From Streptomyces sp. TLI_235 (GTDB lineage Bacteria; Actinomycetota; Actinomycetes; Streptomycetales; Streptomycetaceae): DNA of 64,000 nt. The translations under genes were made by a program, and so were the position numbers. The notes beneath the pieces were generated by a model. It searched no databases. It was given only the letters and a program-made list of their open reading frames with translations, and had not been told where the DNA came from. Within the stretch, counting starts at the first letter, position 1. The number at the start of each line of letters is the position of its first letter. Of this stretch, positions 16,432-23,756 are shown one piece after another. The stretch lies in the NCBI GenBank assembly GCA_002300355.1, contig NSGV01000002.1, forward strand, positions 496,001 to 560,000, given 5' to 3'.

Positions 16432-16607
16432 TCGCCCCAGTCCTCCTCGACCTCGGGCGCCAGGGCGAGCAGCACCGGGTCGGTCGCAACGACCTCCAAC
16501 TCGGTGCGGCACTCGGCGCATTCGGTGATCTCGGCGAGCAGCGGCGGGGCTGCGAAGGCCACTTCGGCCTCGCAGCCGGGACAGGCGAGGACGTCGGTCG
16601 CGGGCAT
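16428..16607 (-). CDS. lysW: LysW-type amino-group carrier protein (AmCP), 59 aa
   Basis: ATG 16607 is preceded by AGGAAG; an alternative start at 16628 adds seven residues and lacks a good ribosome site. The protein has a zinc-ribbon pattern with cysteines 9, 12, 30 and 33 (ACPGC and ECAEC) and an acidic C-terminal half. It ends in EVEEDWGE, matching the EDWGE terminus that defines LysW/AmCP. The gamma-carboxyl of the terminal Glu carries the growing amino acid through the modification steps. It is directly followed by its ligase gene. The tiny size and exact C-terminal motif make this a firm call. Its presence in an NRPS cluster rather than a lysine operon marks secondary metabolism. Confidence 0.95.
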   Translation of the reverse strand: MPATDVLACPGCEAEVAFAAPPLLAEITECAECRTELEVVATDPVLLALAPEVEEDWGE

Positions 16608-16643
16608 CGGTCTTCCTCTCTCGTGCATGTGCCTGACGGAGCG

Positions 16644-17654
16644 TCAGTCTGTGGTGGCGCCGGGAGCGAGTCCCAGGGCGCGGCGGACGGTGTCGGCCAC
16701 CCGAGCGGGGGTGATGCCGTAGTGGGCGAGCAGGTGCTCGTGGCCGCCGACGGTGTCGACGAAGGTGTCGGGCATGCCGATCCGCAGTACCCTGGCGGGC
16801 GCGGCCTCGGCCAGCGCCTCGGCGACCGCGCCGCCGAGGCCGCCGCTGCGCCAGTGTTCCTCCACGGTGACCACCAGCCCGCTGTGGTCGGCGGCCTCGA
16901 CCAGCGCGGCGGTGTCGAAGGGGCGCAGGGTGTGCAGGTTCAGCACGGTGCACTCGACGCCCTCGCCGGCCAGCTCCTCGGCGGCCGCCAGGCAGGCCTG
17001 CACCGGGTACGGGCCGCAGGCTGCCAGCACGGCGTCCCGGCCGCGGCGCAGCGTCTGGGCTCGGCCGAGGGCGGGCGGCGGGGTGCCGGGCGGCAGCGCG
17101 GGCGTGGGTTTGCGGCCGAGCCGGACGTACAGCGGGCCGGGCAGGTCGAGGCTCCGGTCGACGAAGGCGGCGGCCTGCGCCGCGTCGGCGGGCACCACGA
17201 CCGTCATGCCGGGCAGCGCCCGCATCACCGCGAGGTCCTCGAGTGCCTGGTGGGTGGGGCCGAGGTGGCCGGCGGCGAGGCCGCCGTGGGTGGCCATGAT
17301 GCGGACGGGCAGGGCGTTGTAGGCGACGTCGATCTTCACGGCCTCCAGTGCCCGGGTGGCGGCGAAGGCGGCCATGGTGTTGACGAACGGCATCCGCCCG
17401 CTCGCGGCGAGGCCGGCCGCGATGCCCATGAGGTTGTGTTCGGCGATGCCGAGGTCGAGGTACTGCGCGCCGGCGGCGGCGGTCTGGTCGGGGCCGAACA
17501 GGCCGGTGTCGGTGTCGAGACAGATCAGCCGGGGGTCGGTGGGCAGCAGCTCCAGCAGGCGGTCCCGGTAGGCCGTGCGGGTGGCCTCGGGCGGGGCCGG
17601 TGCGGCGAGCAGGGTCTCCTGGGGCGGGGGCGTGGCCAGTGCCGACCAGCTCAT
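16644..17654 (-). CDS. Transketolase C-terminal subunit (PYR + C domains)
   Basis: ATG 17654 overlaps the stop of the N-terminal subunit gene. The 336-aa protein has the transketolase pyrimidine-binding domain with the catalytic Glu72 in DLGIAEHNLMG, the conserved ATHGGLAAGHLGPTHQ segment, PADAAQAAAF and a C-terminal transketolase domain (VEEHWRSGGLGG). With its partner it forms a two-chain thiamine-diphosphate transketolase. In AmCP pathways it transfers a two-carbon ketol unit to LysW-glutamate semialdehyde, giving a seven-carbon chain. Split transketolases are typical of secondary metabolism. It lies 36 bp before the LysW gene. Confidence 0.9.
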   Translation of the reverse strand: MSWSALATPPPQETLLAAPAPPEATRTAYRDRLLELLPTDPRLICLDTDTGLFGPDQTAAAGAQYLDLGIAEHNLMGIAAGLAASGRMPFVNTMAAFAATRALEAVKIDVAYNALPVRIMATHGGLAAGHLGPTHQALEDLAVMRALPGMTVVVPADAAQAAAFVDRSLDLPGPLYVRLGRKPTPALPPGTPPPALGRAQTLRRGRDAVLAACGPYPVQACLAAAEELAGEGVECTVLNLHTLRPFDTAALVEAADHSGLVVTVEEHWRSGGLGGAVAEALAEAAPARVLRIGMPDTFVDTVGGHEHLLAHYGITPARVADTVRRALGLAPGATTD

Positions 17655-18526
17655 GCGGGCCTCCTTGCGGGGGTGCGCAGCGCGGCGCGGGCGCGGGCGT
17701 GGTTGCGGGCGGAGAGGGTGACGTAGTGGGCGGCGGGCCTGCCCTCCAGGAAGGGCACACCGCGCCCCTTGACGGTGCGACAGATCAGCAGGCCGGGCCG
17801 GCCGGGCTCCCAGGGGGCCGCGGAGAGGTGCTCGACCAGGGCGGCGAGGTCGTGGCCGTCGGTCTCGCGGACGGCCCAGCCGAAGCTGCGCCAGCGTTCG
17901 GCGAGCTGCTCCATCGGGGCCTTGCCGTCGGTGGGGCCGGTGAGTTGGAGACCGTTGCGGTCGATGACGGCGACCAGGTTGTCGAGGCGCAGCGAGGCGG
18001 CGGCGATCGCCGCCTCCCAGACCGAGCCCTCCTGGAGCTCGCCGTCGCCCATCAGCACGAAGCTGCGCGCCGGCCGCCGGTCGAGACGCTGGCCGAGGGC
18101 GAATCCGCAGGCCAGGGCGAGGCCGTGGCCGAGCGAGCCGGTGGGCATCTCGACGCCGGGGACGGCCCGCACCGGGTGGCCCATGAGCCGGGTGCCGGGG
18201 CGGCCGTAGCCGGCGAGTTCGGCGGTGGGCAGGAAGCCGCGTTCGGCGAGCACGGCGTACAGGCCGACGGCGGCGTGGCCCTTGCTGAGCACGAACCGGT
18301 CGCGGTCCGGGTCGTCCGGGGCGGCGGGGTCGACGTTCAGCACTGCGAAGTAGAGCGCGGTGAGGATCTCGGTGCTGGAGAAGGCGCCGCCGAGGTGGCC
18401 GCCCTCGGGGCCGGCGCACATGTCGACGACGTGCTCGCGCACCCGCCGGGCGGTCTCGGCCAACGCCTCGGCGGTCTCGGCCAAGTCCTCGGCGGTGCGG
18501 GGCAGGAGGGCGGCGGGCGCGGTCAT
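17651..18526 (-). CDS. Transketolase N-terminal subunit (thiamine-diphosphate domain)
   Basis: ATG 18526 overlaps the aminotransferase stop (ATGA) and gives 291 aa. The upstream extension to 18721 is a shadow of the aminotransferase gene. The ThDP/magnesium motif is GDGELQEGSVWEA (160-172) followed by Asn191. GGHLGGAFSSTEILTALY, VLSKGHAAVGLY and PTGSLGHGL are standard transketolase N-half motifs. It needs the partner at 16644-17654 to complete the active site. The two genes overlap by four bases, which suggests 1:1 expression. Confidence 0.9.
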   Translation of the reverse strand: MTAPAALLPRTAEDLAETAEALAETARRVREHVVDMCAGPEGGHLGGAFSSTEILTALYFAVLNVDPAAPDDPDRDRFVLSKGHAAVGLYAVLAERGFLPTAELAGYGRPGTRLMGHPVRAVPGVEMPTGSLGHGLALACGFALGQRLDRRPARSFVLMGDGELQEGSVWEAAIAAASLRLDNLVAVIDRNGLQLTGPTDGKAPMEQLAERWRSFGWAVRETDGHDLAALVEHLSAAPWEPGRPGLLICRTVKGRGVPFLEGRPAAHYVTLSARNHARARAALRTPARRPA

Positions 18527-19815
18527 CGGGCGGCCGCCGCGAGCCGGGCCACCGTGTCGAGGTTGGCCCACACCTTCTCGAAGGCGTCGGCGTAGCGCTG
18601 CAGCAGCGGGCCGGAGGCGGGGTTGAGGTGGCGCTTCTGGATGGTCAGCGAGTCCTCGATGACGGCCCGGGTGACGGGGTGGTCGCCGGGCTCGGGGGCC
18701 TCGCCGCCGAGCGCCGTCCACGGGTAGCCCTTGCCGAAGCCCTCGCGGTCGCGGAAGACCATCTGCTCGGGCAGCGGGATCAGTTGGTACTGCGAGACCG
18801 GGACGCCCTCGGCGCGCAGCAGCCGGCGCAGCACGGTGCGGAAGCGGGCCGGGGCGATGCCGTCCAGGCCGGCGGCGGCCGGGTCGAAGCGGAACCGCAG
18901 GATGTGCCAGACGTGCACGGTGCCGGGCAGCGCGGTCGGCACGGTGAGCCCGGGCAGGCCGTCGAGGCGGGCGAGGAAGGCGGTGATGTTCTCCTGCCGG
19001 GCCTCCTCGTAGGCGTCGAAGCGGGCCAGTTGGGAGGAGGCGAAGGCGGCCTGCAGGCCGTTGATCTTGTGGTTCCAGCCGAGCCGGTAGGAGATGTAGT
19101 CACGGTCCCTGCCGGCCTCGATGACCTCGCCGAACTGCCGTCCCTTGCGGGCGGTTTCGGCGAGCGCGTCGTCGGAGGTGACGAGCAGGCCGCCCTCGCC
19201 GCAGGTGGGGATGTTCTTGGTGACCTGGAGGCTGAACGCACCGAACTCGCCGATGCCTCCCACCGGTCGGCCGCGGTGCAGCGCGCCGGGGGCCTGCGCG
19301 GCGTCCTCGACCAGGGCGAGGCCGTGCCGGCGGGCGATGCCTCCGAGCCGGTCCATGTCCGCGGGGGCGCCGTGCAGGTGGACGGGGATGACGGCCCGGG
19401 TGCGCGGCGTGATCCGGCGCTCCACGTCGTCCGGGTCCAGGTTGAAGGTGACGGGGTCGATGTCGGCGAAGACCGGCACGGCCATCTGGTGGACGGGGGC
19501 AAGGCCGGTGGCGATGAAGCTCAGCGCGGGCACGATGACCTCGTCGCCGGGCCCGACGCCGAGTGCGGAGAGCGCCAGCGAGAGCGCCGCGGTGCCGTTG
19601 GAGACGGCGATGGTGTGGGCGAAGCCGAACCGCTCGCTCCACCGCCGTTCCAGCGCGCCGACCGGGTTCTCGCCGTCCGCGTTGGAGACCAGCCGGCCGC
19701 CGTCCAGGGCGGACAGCACGGCCTTGCGGTCCTCGTCGTCGATGACCGGCCACTCGACGTCGCGCTGCTCGCGCGGTACGGCCGGCGGGCCGCCGAGCAC
19801 GGCGAGCCTGTTCAT
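18523..19815 (-). CDS. DegT/DnrJ/EryC1-family PLP aminotransferase
   Basis: ATG 19815 has GAGGAG seven bases upstream and gives 430 aa. The PLP lysine is K200 in FSLQVTKNIPTCGEGG. LVEDAAQAPGA carries the cofactor-binding Asp171 and Gln174, and AVSNGTAALSLALSAL and SFIATGLAPVHQM are family motifs. Members are sugar or cyclitol aminotransferases or dehydratases. Here the neighbouring transketolase suggests amination of the C6 ketone of the AmCP-bound dihydroxy-keto intermediate, giving a diaminodihydroxyheptanoate unit as in vazabitide A. The gene is 38 bp after the unknown pair and is coupled to the transketolase. Confidence 0.85.
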   Translation of the reverse strand: MNRLAVLGGPPAVPREQRDVEWPVIDDEDRKAVLSALDGGRLVSNADGENPVGALERRWSERFGFAHTIAVSNGTAALSLALSALGVGPGDEVIVPALSFIATGLAPVHQMAVPVFADIDPVTFNLDPDDVERRITPRTRAVIPVHLHGAPADMDRLGGIARRHGLALVEDAAQAPGALHRGRPVGGIGEFGAFSLQVTKNIPTCGEGGLLVTSDDALAETARKGRQFGEVIEAGRDRDYISYRLGWNHKINGLQAAFASSQLARFDAYEEARQENITAFLARLDGLPGLTVPTALPGTVHVWHILRFRFDPAAAGLDGIAPARFRTVLRRLLRAEGVPVSQYQLIPLPEQMVFRDREGFGKGYPWTALGGEAPEPGDHPVTRAVIEDSLTIQKRHLNPASGPLLQRYADAFEKVWANLDTVARLAAAAR

Positions 19816-19853
19816 GCGGGACTCCTCGGGATCGCGGTGGGGGTGGGCGGGGC

Positions 19854-20918
19854 TCAGGCGGGCGCCGGCAGCGCGTCGACCGACTCCAGGAGGGCCTCGA
19901 CGGCCTCGGCGTAGCGGCGGCGCAGCACGGCGGTGTGCCGGGCGAGCGGGCCGGCGGCGGTCGACGGGTCCTCTCGGCCGTGCGCGCCGGTCATCCGGAC
20001 GCCCGTCCAGGCGTGCGCGACGGCCTCCACGGCCCGGCCGGCGCCGGCCAGGACGGGCAGGTGCCAGGCGGCGCCGAGCCGGCGCAGCAGTTCGCCGTGC
20101 AGCGAGGCCTGGGCCTGCATGCCCCAGCCGAACGGGTAGAGGTCGCGGATGGCCGCCGGGTCGCCGGCCCGGGAGCGGTCGACGAGTTCCTCGGTGAACC
20201 GGGCGAGGCCGGCCAGTCCCTCGGCGCCGTCCGGCCCGTCCGCCTTGCCGGTGGTGAAGAGTTCGGCGTCGGCGCGGAGCAGGCCGGCCAGCCGCTCGGG
20301 GGTGGTCTGCGGGTACGGGCCGCCGACTTCGACGTCCAGCCAGCGGCGGCCGATCCGCGAGTCGCTGAAGAAGGCGTCCTGGACGTCGGAGGGGTTGGCG
20401 GAGTCCCACGCGGCCAGGAAGGCGTCCAGCGGGACGGCGCCGCGGAACGCGGGCGGGGTGGCGTCGGCGATGTGCACCAGGCCGCGGTACTCGTCCAGGC
20501 CGAAGACCGTGACCAGGTGCGCGGCGTGCACGTCGTGGTAGGCGGGCCGGAACGGCAGGTGGTGGTTGTCGACGGCGGCGATCACCGGGCGGTCGGCGTC
20601 CAGCGCGGCGCGCAGGCCGGCCAGTGGGTCGGCCGGGTCGTCCGGAGTGCGCCAGGCGGAGGTCAGCGGATGGTGCGGGGCGATGCCGCGGCCGAGGTCG
20701 CCCTCGTACCGGGTCGGGAAGTAGAACTCCTCGGAGCGGACCTCGCCCGGCCGGTAGAGGAACTGCCAGGCGGCGCCCAGGACTTCCAGCGGGTCGTGGC
20801 CGGCCCGCAGCAGGACGGCGCCGAACGTGGCCTGCAGGCAGCTGGCCAGGTCGCGGTACCAGAGCTCGGGCGGGGCACCGGTGACGTGGTGCACCCGCGG
20901 CGGGGTGTCAGCGGCCAC
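19854..20918 (-). CDS. Unfamiliar 354-aa protein, candidate aziridine-forming subunit (Vzb10/11 or AziU3/U2 type)
   Basis: GTG 20918 starts inside the preceding gene (11-bp overlap). No standard enzyme family is obvious. By eye the layout recalls BtrH/C39-type cysteine enzymes: Cys27 in DLASCLQATFG, His134 in HAAHLVTVFGLD and Asp152 in VHIADATPP are spaced like a Cys-His-Asp triad. The C-terminal third is helical and Arg/Ala-rich. In vazabitide and azinomycin clusters, a two-protein complex with no similarity to known enzymes closes the aziridine by sulfate elimination. This coupled pair, next to AmCP genes and opposite a sulfotransferase, is the only candidate here. I cannot confirm homology without alignment; the triad may be structural. 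Confidence 0.6.
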   Translation of the reverse strand: MAADTPPRVHHVTGAPPELWYRDLASCLQATFGAVLLRAGHDPLEVLGAAWQFLYRPGEVRSEEFYFPTRYEGDLGRGIAPHHPLTSAWRTPDDPADPLAGLRAALDADRPVIAAVDNHHLPFRPAYHDVHAAHLVTVFGLDEYRGLVHIADATPPAFRGAVPLDAFLAAWDSANPSDVQDAFFSDSRIGRRWLDVEVGGPYPQTTPERLAGLLRADAELFTTGKADGPDGAEGLAGLARFTEELVDRSRAGDPAAIRDLYPFGWGMQAQASLHGELLRRLGAAWHLPVLAGAGRAVEAVAHAWTGVRMTGAHGREDPSTAAGPLARHTAVLRRRYAEAVEALLESVDALPAPA

Positions 20919-21546
20919 GGCCGTGCTCCTCCCGGTCGGGGGCGGGCAGCCCGGCGGTGCCGGGCGGCGGTTCCTGCGCGGTGGCGGCGAAGACGTGCAC
21001 GGCGATGTTGCGGGGCAGCCTCAGCCCGGCCAGCTCGGTGCGCCGCGGCACCGGTACGCGCTGCGCCCACAGGTGGGCGGAGACCCCGGGCTGCACGTGG
21101 TACGGGTAGTGCATGACCGGGGTGCGGTACGCGGGCAGTTCGCCGAACCAGGCGGGTGCGGCCCAGAAGTCCGAGACCCGCAGCCACTCGGTGTCCACCG
21201 AGCCGTCGGCGTAGTGGAGTTCGACGGTGTCCTCGGTGCGGCGCTCGGCGGCGGCGAGCAGGTGGACCCAGTCGTACCGGCCGGCCGGCACGGCGATGAA
21301 CTGGCCGTCGCAGCGTACGTTGTCGTCGCCCTCGCCGACCGGCGGGAAGCTGAACGGCACGCCGCCGACCTCCACCTGCGACCCGCCCGGGGGCAGGTGC
21401 TCGGCGGGGAAGGAATTGCGCCAGACGTTGAAACCGCCCGCCGCGGTGGTGTGCACCCGGGTGGCGGCCCGGTTGTTGCGGTGGTCGGCCAACTCCACCA
21501 CGCGGTAGCGCGGTGCGCTGGCCTGGGGTGTGGATGTGTCGGTCAC
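20908..21546 (-). CDS. Unfamiliar 212-aa protein, candidate partner subunit of the aziridine-forming complex
   Basis: GTG 21546 is preceded by GAGGGAAT and is the first gene of the leftward operon. The protein is soluble and rich in beta-strand patterns, with many aromatic residues (HNNRAAT, FNVWRNSFPAEHLP, DWVHLLAAAERR, FWAAPAWFGELP, MHYPYHVQ). It ends in a Pro/Arg-rich tail. I recognise no catalytic motif or family; the fold may be a jelly-roll. Its 11-bp overlap with the 354-aa gene implies a stoichiometric complex, as in the AziU3/U2 and Vzb10/11 pairs. The assignment rests on context and size, not on a motif. Confidence 0.55.
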   Translation of the reverse strand: MTDTSTPQASAPRYRVVELADHRNNRAATRVHTTAAGGFNVWRNSFPAEHLPPGGSQVEVGGVPFSFPPVGEGDDNVRCDGQFIAVPAGRYDWVHLLAAAERRTEDTVELHYADGSVDTEWLRVSDFWAAPAWFGELPAYRTPVMHYPYHVQPGVSAHLWAQRVPVPRRTELAGLRLPRNIAVHVFAATAQEPPPGTAGLPAPDREEHGRGR

Positions 21547-21877
21547 ATTCCCTCATCACGTGGACTCGGCCGCACTGCTGCGTCGAAAGTTATCCGGAAT
21601 CACCGTCGGCCGGCCTCCGCCGTGGCAGTGATTTCCTCCTCAACGGAATGCGTCGGTCCGCTCGGCGGGTGTACCCGAATCGTTCAATTCCCGGGCCGCG
21701 GGTCAGCGGAATTCCACCGGTGGCGGCCGGGCGGCGGTGATCGCACCAGGTGGTGGCCGTAATCATCCTGATGACAACGGATTCTGACGGTCCGCGGGCC
21801 AGATTGCCGGGGTTCCGGGCGGCCTCCCGCATTGCTAGCCTCGGGCCGCACCGAGTTCCCGGGGAAAGGAATGCACC
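21547..21877. promoter_or_regulatory. Divergent promoter region of the two biosynthetic operons (331 bp)
   Basis: This is the only non-coding gap between the leftward and rightward operons, so it must carry both promoters. It is less GC-rich than its flanks. A dyad TCATC-CT-GATGA at 21763-21774 could be an operator. A strong ribosome-site-like GAGGAGGAAA on the minus strand near 21628-21642 has no start codon at proper distance. AAAGGAA lies seven bases before the sulfotransferase ATG. Confidence 0.6.
21813..21841 (+). promoter_or_regulatory. Candidate promoter of the rightward operon
   Basis: TTCCGG (21813-21818) and TAGCCT (21836-21841) are separated by 17 bases, ending 36 bp before the sulfotransferase start. 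The -10 has the T-A-n-n-n-T pattern; the -35 is a weak match. Confidence 0.3.
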
Positions 21878-22633
21878 ATGAGTGCGGAGGAACCGCCGAC
21901 CACCACCGGGGCGATCGCACTGTGGAGCGCACCCCGCTCCCGGTCGACCGCATTCCTGCGGATGATGATGCAGCGGCCCGATGTGGTGACCCTGCACGAA
22001 CCGTTCTCACATCTCGTCGACTTCGGCGAGACCGAGGTGGACGGCGCCGCCGTACGCAGCGAGTCGGAGCTGATCGCCGCGATCCTGCGGCTCTCCCGGG
22101 AGCGCCTGGTGTTCTTCAAGGACACCACCGACTTCCACTACCCCGGTGTGCTGGCGGACGGCCGCTTCCTCACCGAGGTGCGGCACACCTTCATCATCCG
22201 CCGCCCGGACGAGGTGATCGCCTCGCACTACGCGCTCAACCCGGCGCTCACCGAGCCGGAGATCGGCTTCGGCCGGCTGCGCGAGCTCTTCGAGGCGGTC
22301 GCCGACGCCACCGGGACGACCCCCGCCGTGGTCGACTCCGACGCGCTGCTCGACGACCCCGAGGGCACCGTCCTGGCCTACTGCGAGCGGACCGGCCTCG
22401 ACCACCGTCCGCAGGACCTCAGTTGGCAGGCCGGCGCACACGAGAGCTGGGGCCGGGCACAGCGCTGGCACGTCGACGCCGAGCAGAGCACCGGCTTCGT
22501 CCGCGCCGAGCGCAGCTACCCGCACACGGTGGCGAACACCCCGCTGCTGGCGGACTACCACCGCACCCAACTCCCCCACTACGAGGCGCTGTACCGGCAC
22601 CGCCTGGTGCCCGCCGGCGCGCCGCGGCCGTGA
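21878..22633 (+). CDS. PAPS-dependent sulfotransferase-family protein
   Basis: ATG 21878 gives 251 aa. The 5'-phosphosulfate loop is WSAPRSRSTAFLRMM (about 15-29), and the 3'-phosphate-binding segment is FIIRRPDEVIASHY. FKDTTDFHYPG is a further conserved core piece. Such enzymes move sulfate from PAPS to a hydroxyl. In vazabitide/azinomycin-type pathways the C5 hydroxyl must be sulfated so that the neighbouring amine can displace sulfate and form the aziridine. This gene is therefore the expected partner of the 19854-21546 pair. It heads the rightward operon and overlaps the thioesterase start (GTGA). Confidence 0.85.
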   Translation: MSAEEPPTTTGAIALWSAPRSRSTAFLRMMMQRPDVVTLHEPFSHLVDFGETEVDGAAVRSESELIAAILRLSRERLVFFKDTTDFHYPGVLADGRFLTEVRHTFIIRRPDEVIASHYALNPALTEPEIGFGRLRELFEAVADATGTTPAVVDSDALLDDPEGTVLAYCERTGLDHRPQDLSWQAGAHESWGRAQRWHVDAEQSTGFVRAERSYPHTVANTPLLADYHRTQLPHYEALYRHRLVPAGAPRP

Positions 22634-23601
22634 CCGGCCCGGCCCCGACCGCCCCGACCGCCCTGCCGTCGGGCGCGCCGGGGGGGCCCGAGCCTGCCGC
22701 ACGACCCGACCGGAGCCGGGTGGCGGCGCTCTCGCCGCAGAAGCAGGCCCTGCTCGACGCGCTGCGGGCCGGCCGCTCCTCGGCGTCCGCGCCCGCGGCC
22801 GCCCGCGGCACCCTGGTCGAGCTGCAGCCGGGCAGCGACCGCGCGGCCGCCCCGGTGGTGCTCTGCCCGCCGATCGGCGGCGGCGTGTTCTGCTACACCG
22901 GGCTGGCCCGCCTGCTGGCCGGGCACCGGCCGGTGCTCGCCGTCGCCGCCGACGAACGGCCCGCCCCCGGCACCACGGTGGAGTCCACGGCCGAGGGCTA
23001 CCTGGCCCTGCTGGCGGATGCCGGGCACCGACCTGCCGTGCTGGCGGGCTGGTCCTACGGCGGGCTGGTCGCCTACGAGGCGGCCCGCCGGCTCGCGGCC
23101 GCCGGCGGCGCGGTGCCGGTCGTCCTGCTGGACACCATGAGCTGGCCCGCGTCGGTGCCCGCCTGGGACGCACCGACCACCCTGCAGCGCTTCCTCGCCG
23201 ACCTCGTCGACTCGGCCGGCCCCGCCGACGGGCTGCCCGGCGGCGACCGGTTGCCGGTCGACCCGGCGGTGTGGCGGCTGCCGCCGGAGCGGGCCCTCGA
23301 CGCCGCGGTGGTCCGGCTGCGCGACCACGGCGTCGACCTGGGCCTGGCGGCCGCCGACCTCGCCGCCCGCTACCGCGGCTACGAGGTGGCGACCCGGGCC
23401 ATGCACGCCCACCGGCCCGGGCCGTACCCCGGACCGGTCACCCTGCTGCACGCCGAGGACTCCGCCGTCGCCCCGGACGAGTGGCAGGCCCGGGTGAGCG
23501 GCCCGCTGCACGTCCGACAGGTCCCGGGCGGCCACTACGACGTCGTCCGCGAACCGGTCGTCCGGACGGCCGCCGAGCTCCTCCGCGCCGCCGCTCCCTG
23601 A
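22630..23601 (+). CDS. Stand-alone NRPS thioesterase (alpha/beta hydrolase)
   Basis: GTG 22630 overlaps the sulfotransferase stop and yields 323 aa. After a Pro/Ala-rich leader comes the helix ALSPQKQALLDALRAG (33-48), which looks like an NRPS linker or docking helix. A thioesterase fold follows, with the nucleophile Ser142 in LAGWSYGGLVAYE and a late His in VPGGHYDVV. It resembles the terminal TE domains of NRPSs more than type II editing enzymes because of the N-terminal helix. None of the three NRPSs has its own TE, so this protein may release the finished peptide in trans. Proofreading is the alternative role. Confidence 0.85.
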   Translation: MTGPAPTAPTALPSGAPGGPEPAARPDRSRVAALSPQKQALLDALRAGRSSASAPAAARGTLVELQPGSDRAAAPVVLCPPIGGGVFCYTGLARLLAGHRPVLAVAADERPAPGTTVESTAEGYLALLADAGHRPAVLAGWSYGGLVAYEAARRLAAAGGAVPVVLLDTMSWPASVPAWDAPTTLQRFLADLVDSAGPADGLPGGDRLPVDPAVWRLPPERALDAAVVRLRDHGVDLGLAAADLAARYRGYEVATRAMHAHRPGPYPGPVTLLHAEDSAVAPDEWQARVSGPLHVRQVPGGHYDVVREPVVRTAAELLRAAAP

Positions 23602-23756
23602 CCCGGCCCGCCAGGACCGGCGGCCCGACCACCGACGACCCGCGGCACGACCACCGCACAGTCCCCCCGCACCCGCTGTTCGGACGACCGCCCCCGACCC
23701 GTACCCGCGACATACCCCGGCCCGCAGGGCCCGCCCAGCCGAAGAGGTGTTGCCCG

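Noticed and set aside
12544..16607. Primary lysine or arginine biosynthesis operon
   Set aside because: The genes are coupled to NRPS, transketolase and aminotransferase genes, and no homocitrate or ornithine genes are present.
18523..19815. DegT-type gene as a deoxysugar aminotransferase
   Set aside because: No nucleotide-sugar genes are nearby; the coupled transketolase and AmCP genes indicate an amino acid substrate.
21547..21877. Extra small gene after GAGGAGGAAA on the minus strand near 21640
   Set aside because: There is no ATG, GTG or TTG at proper distance and no coding-like frame.
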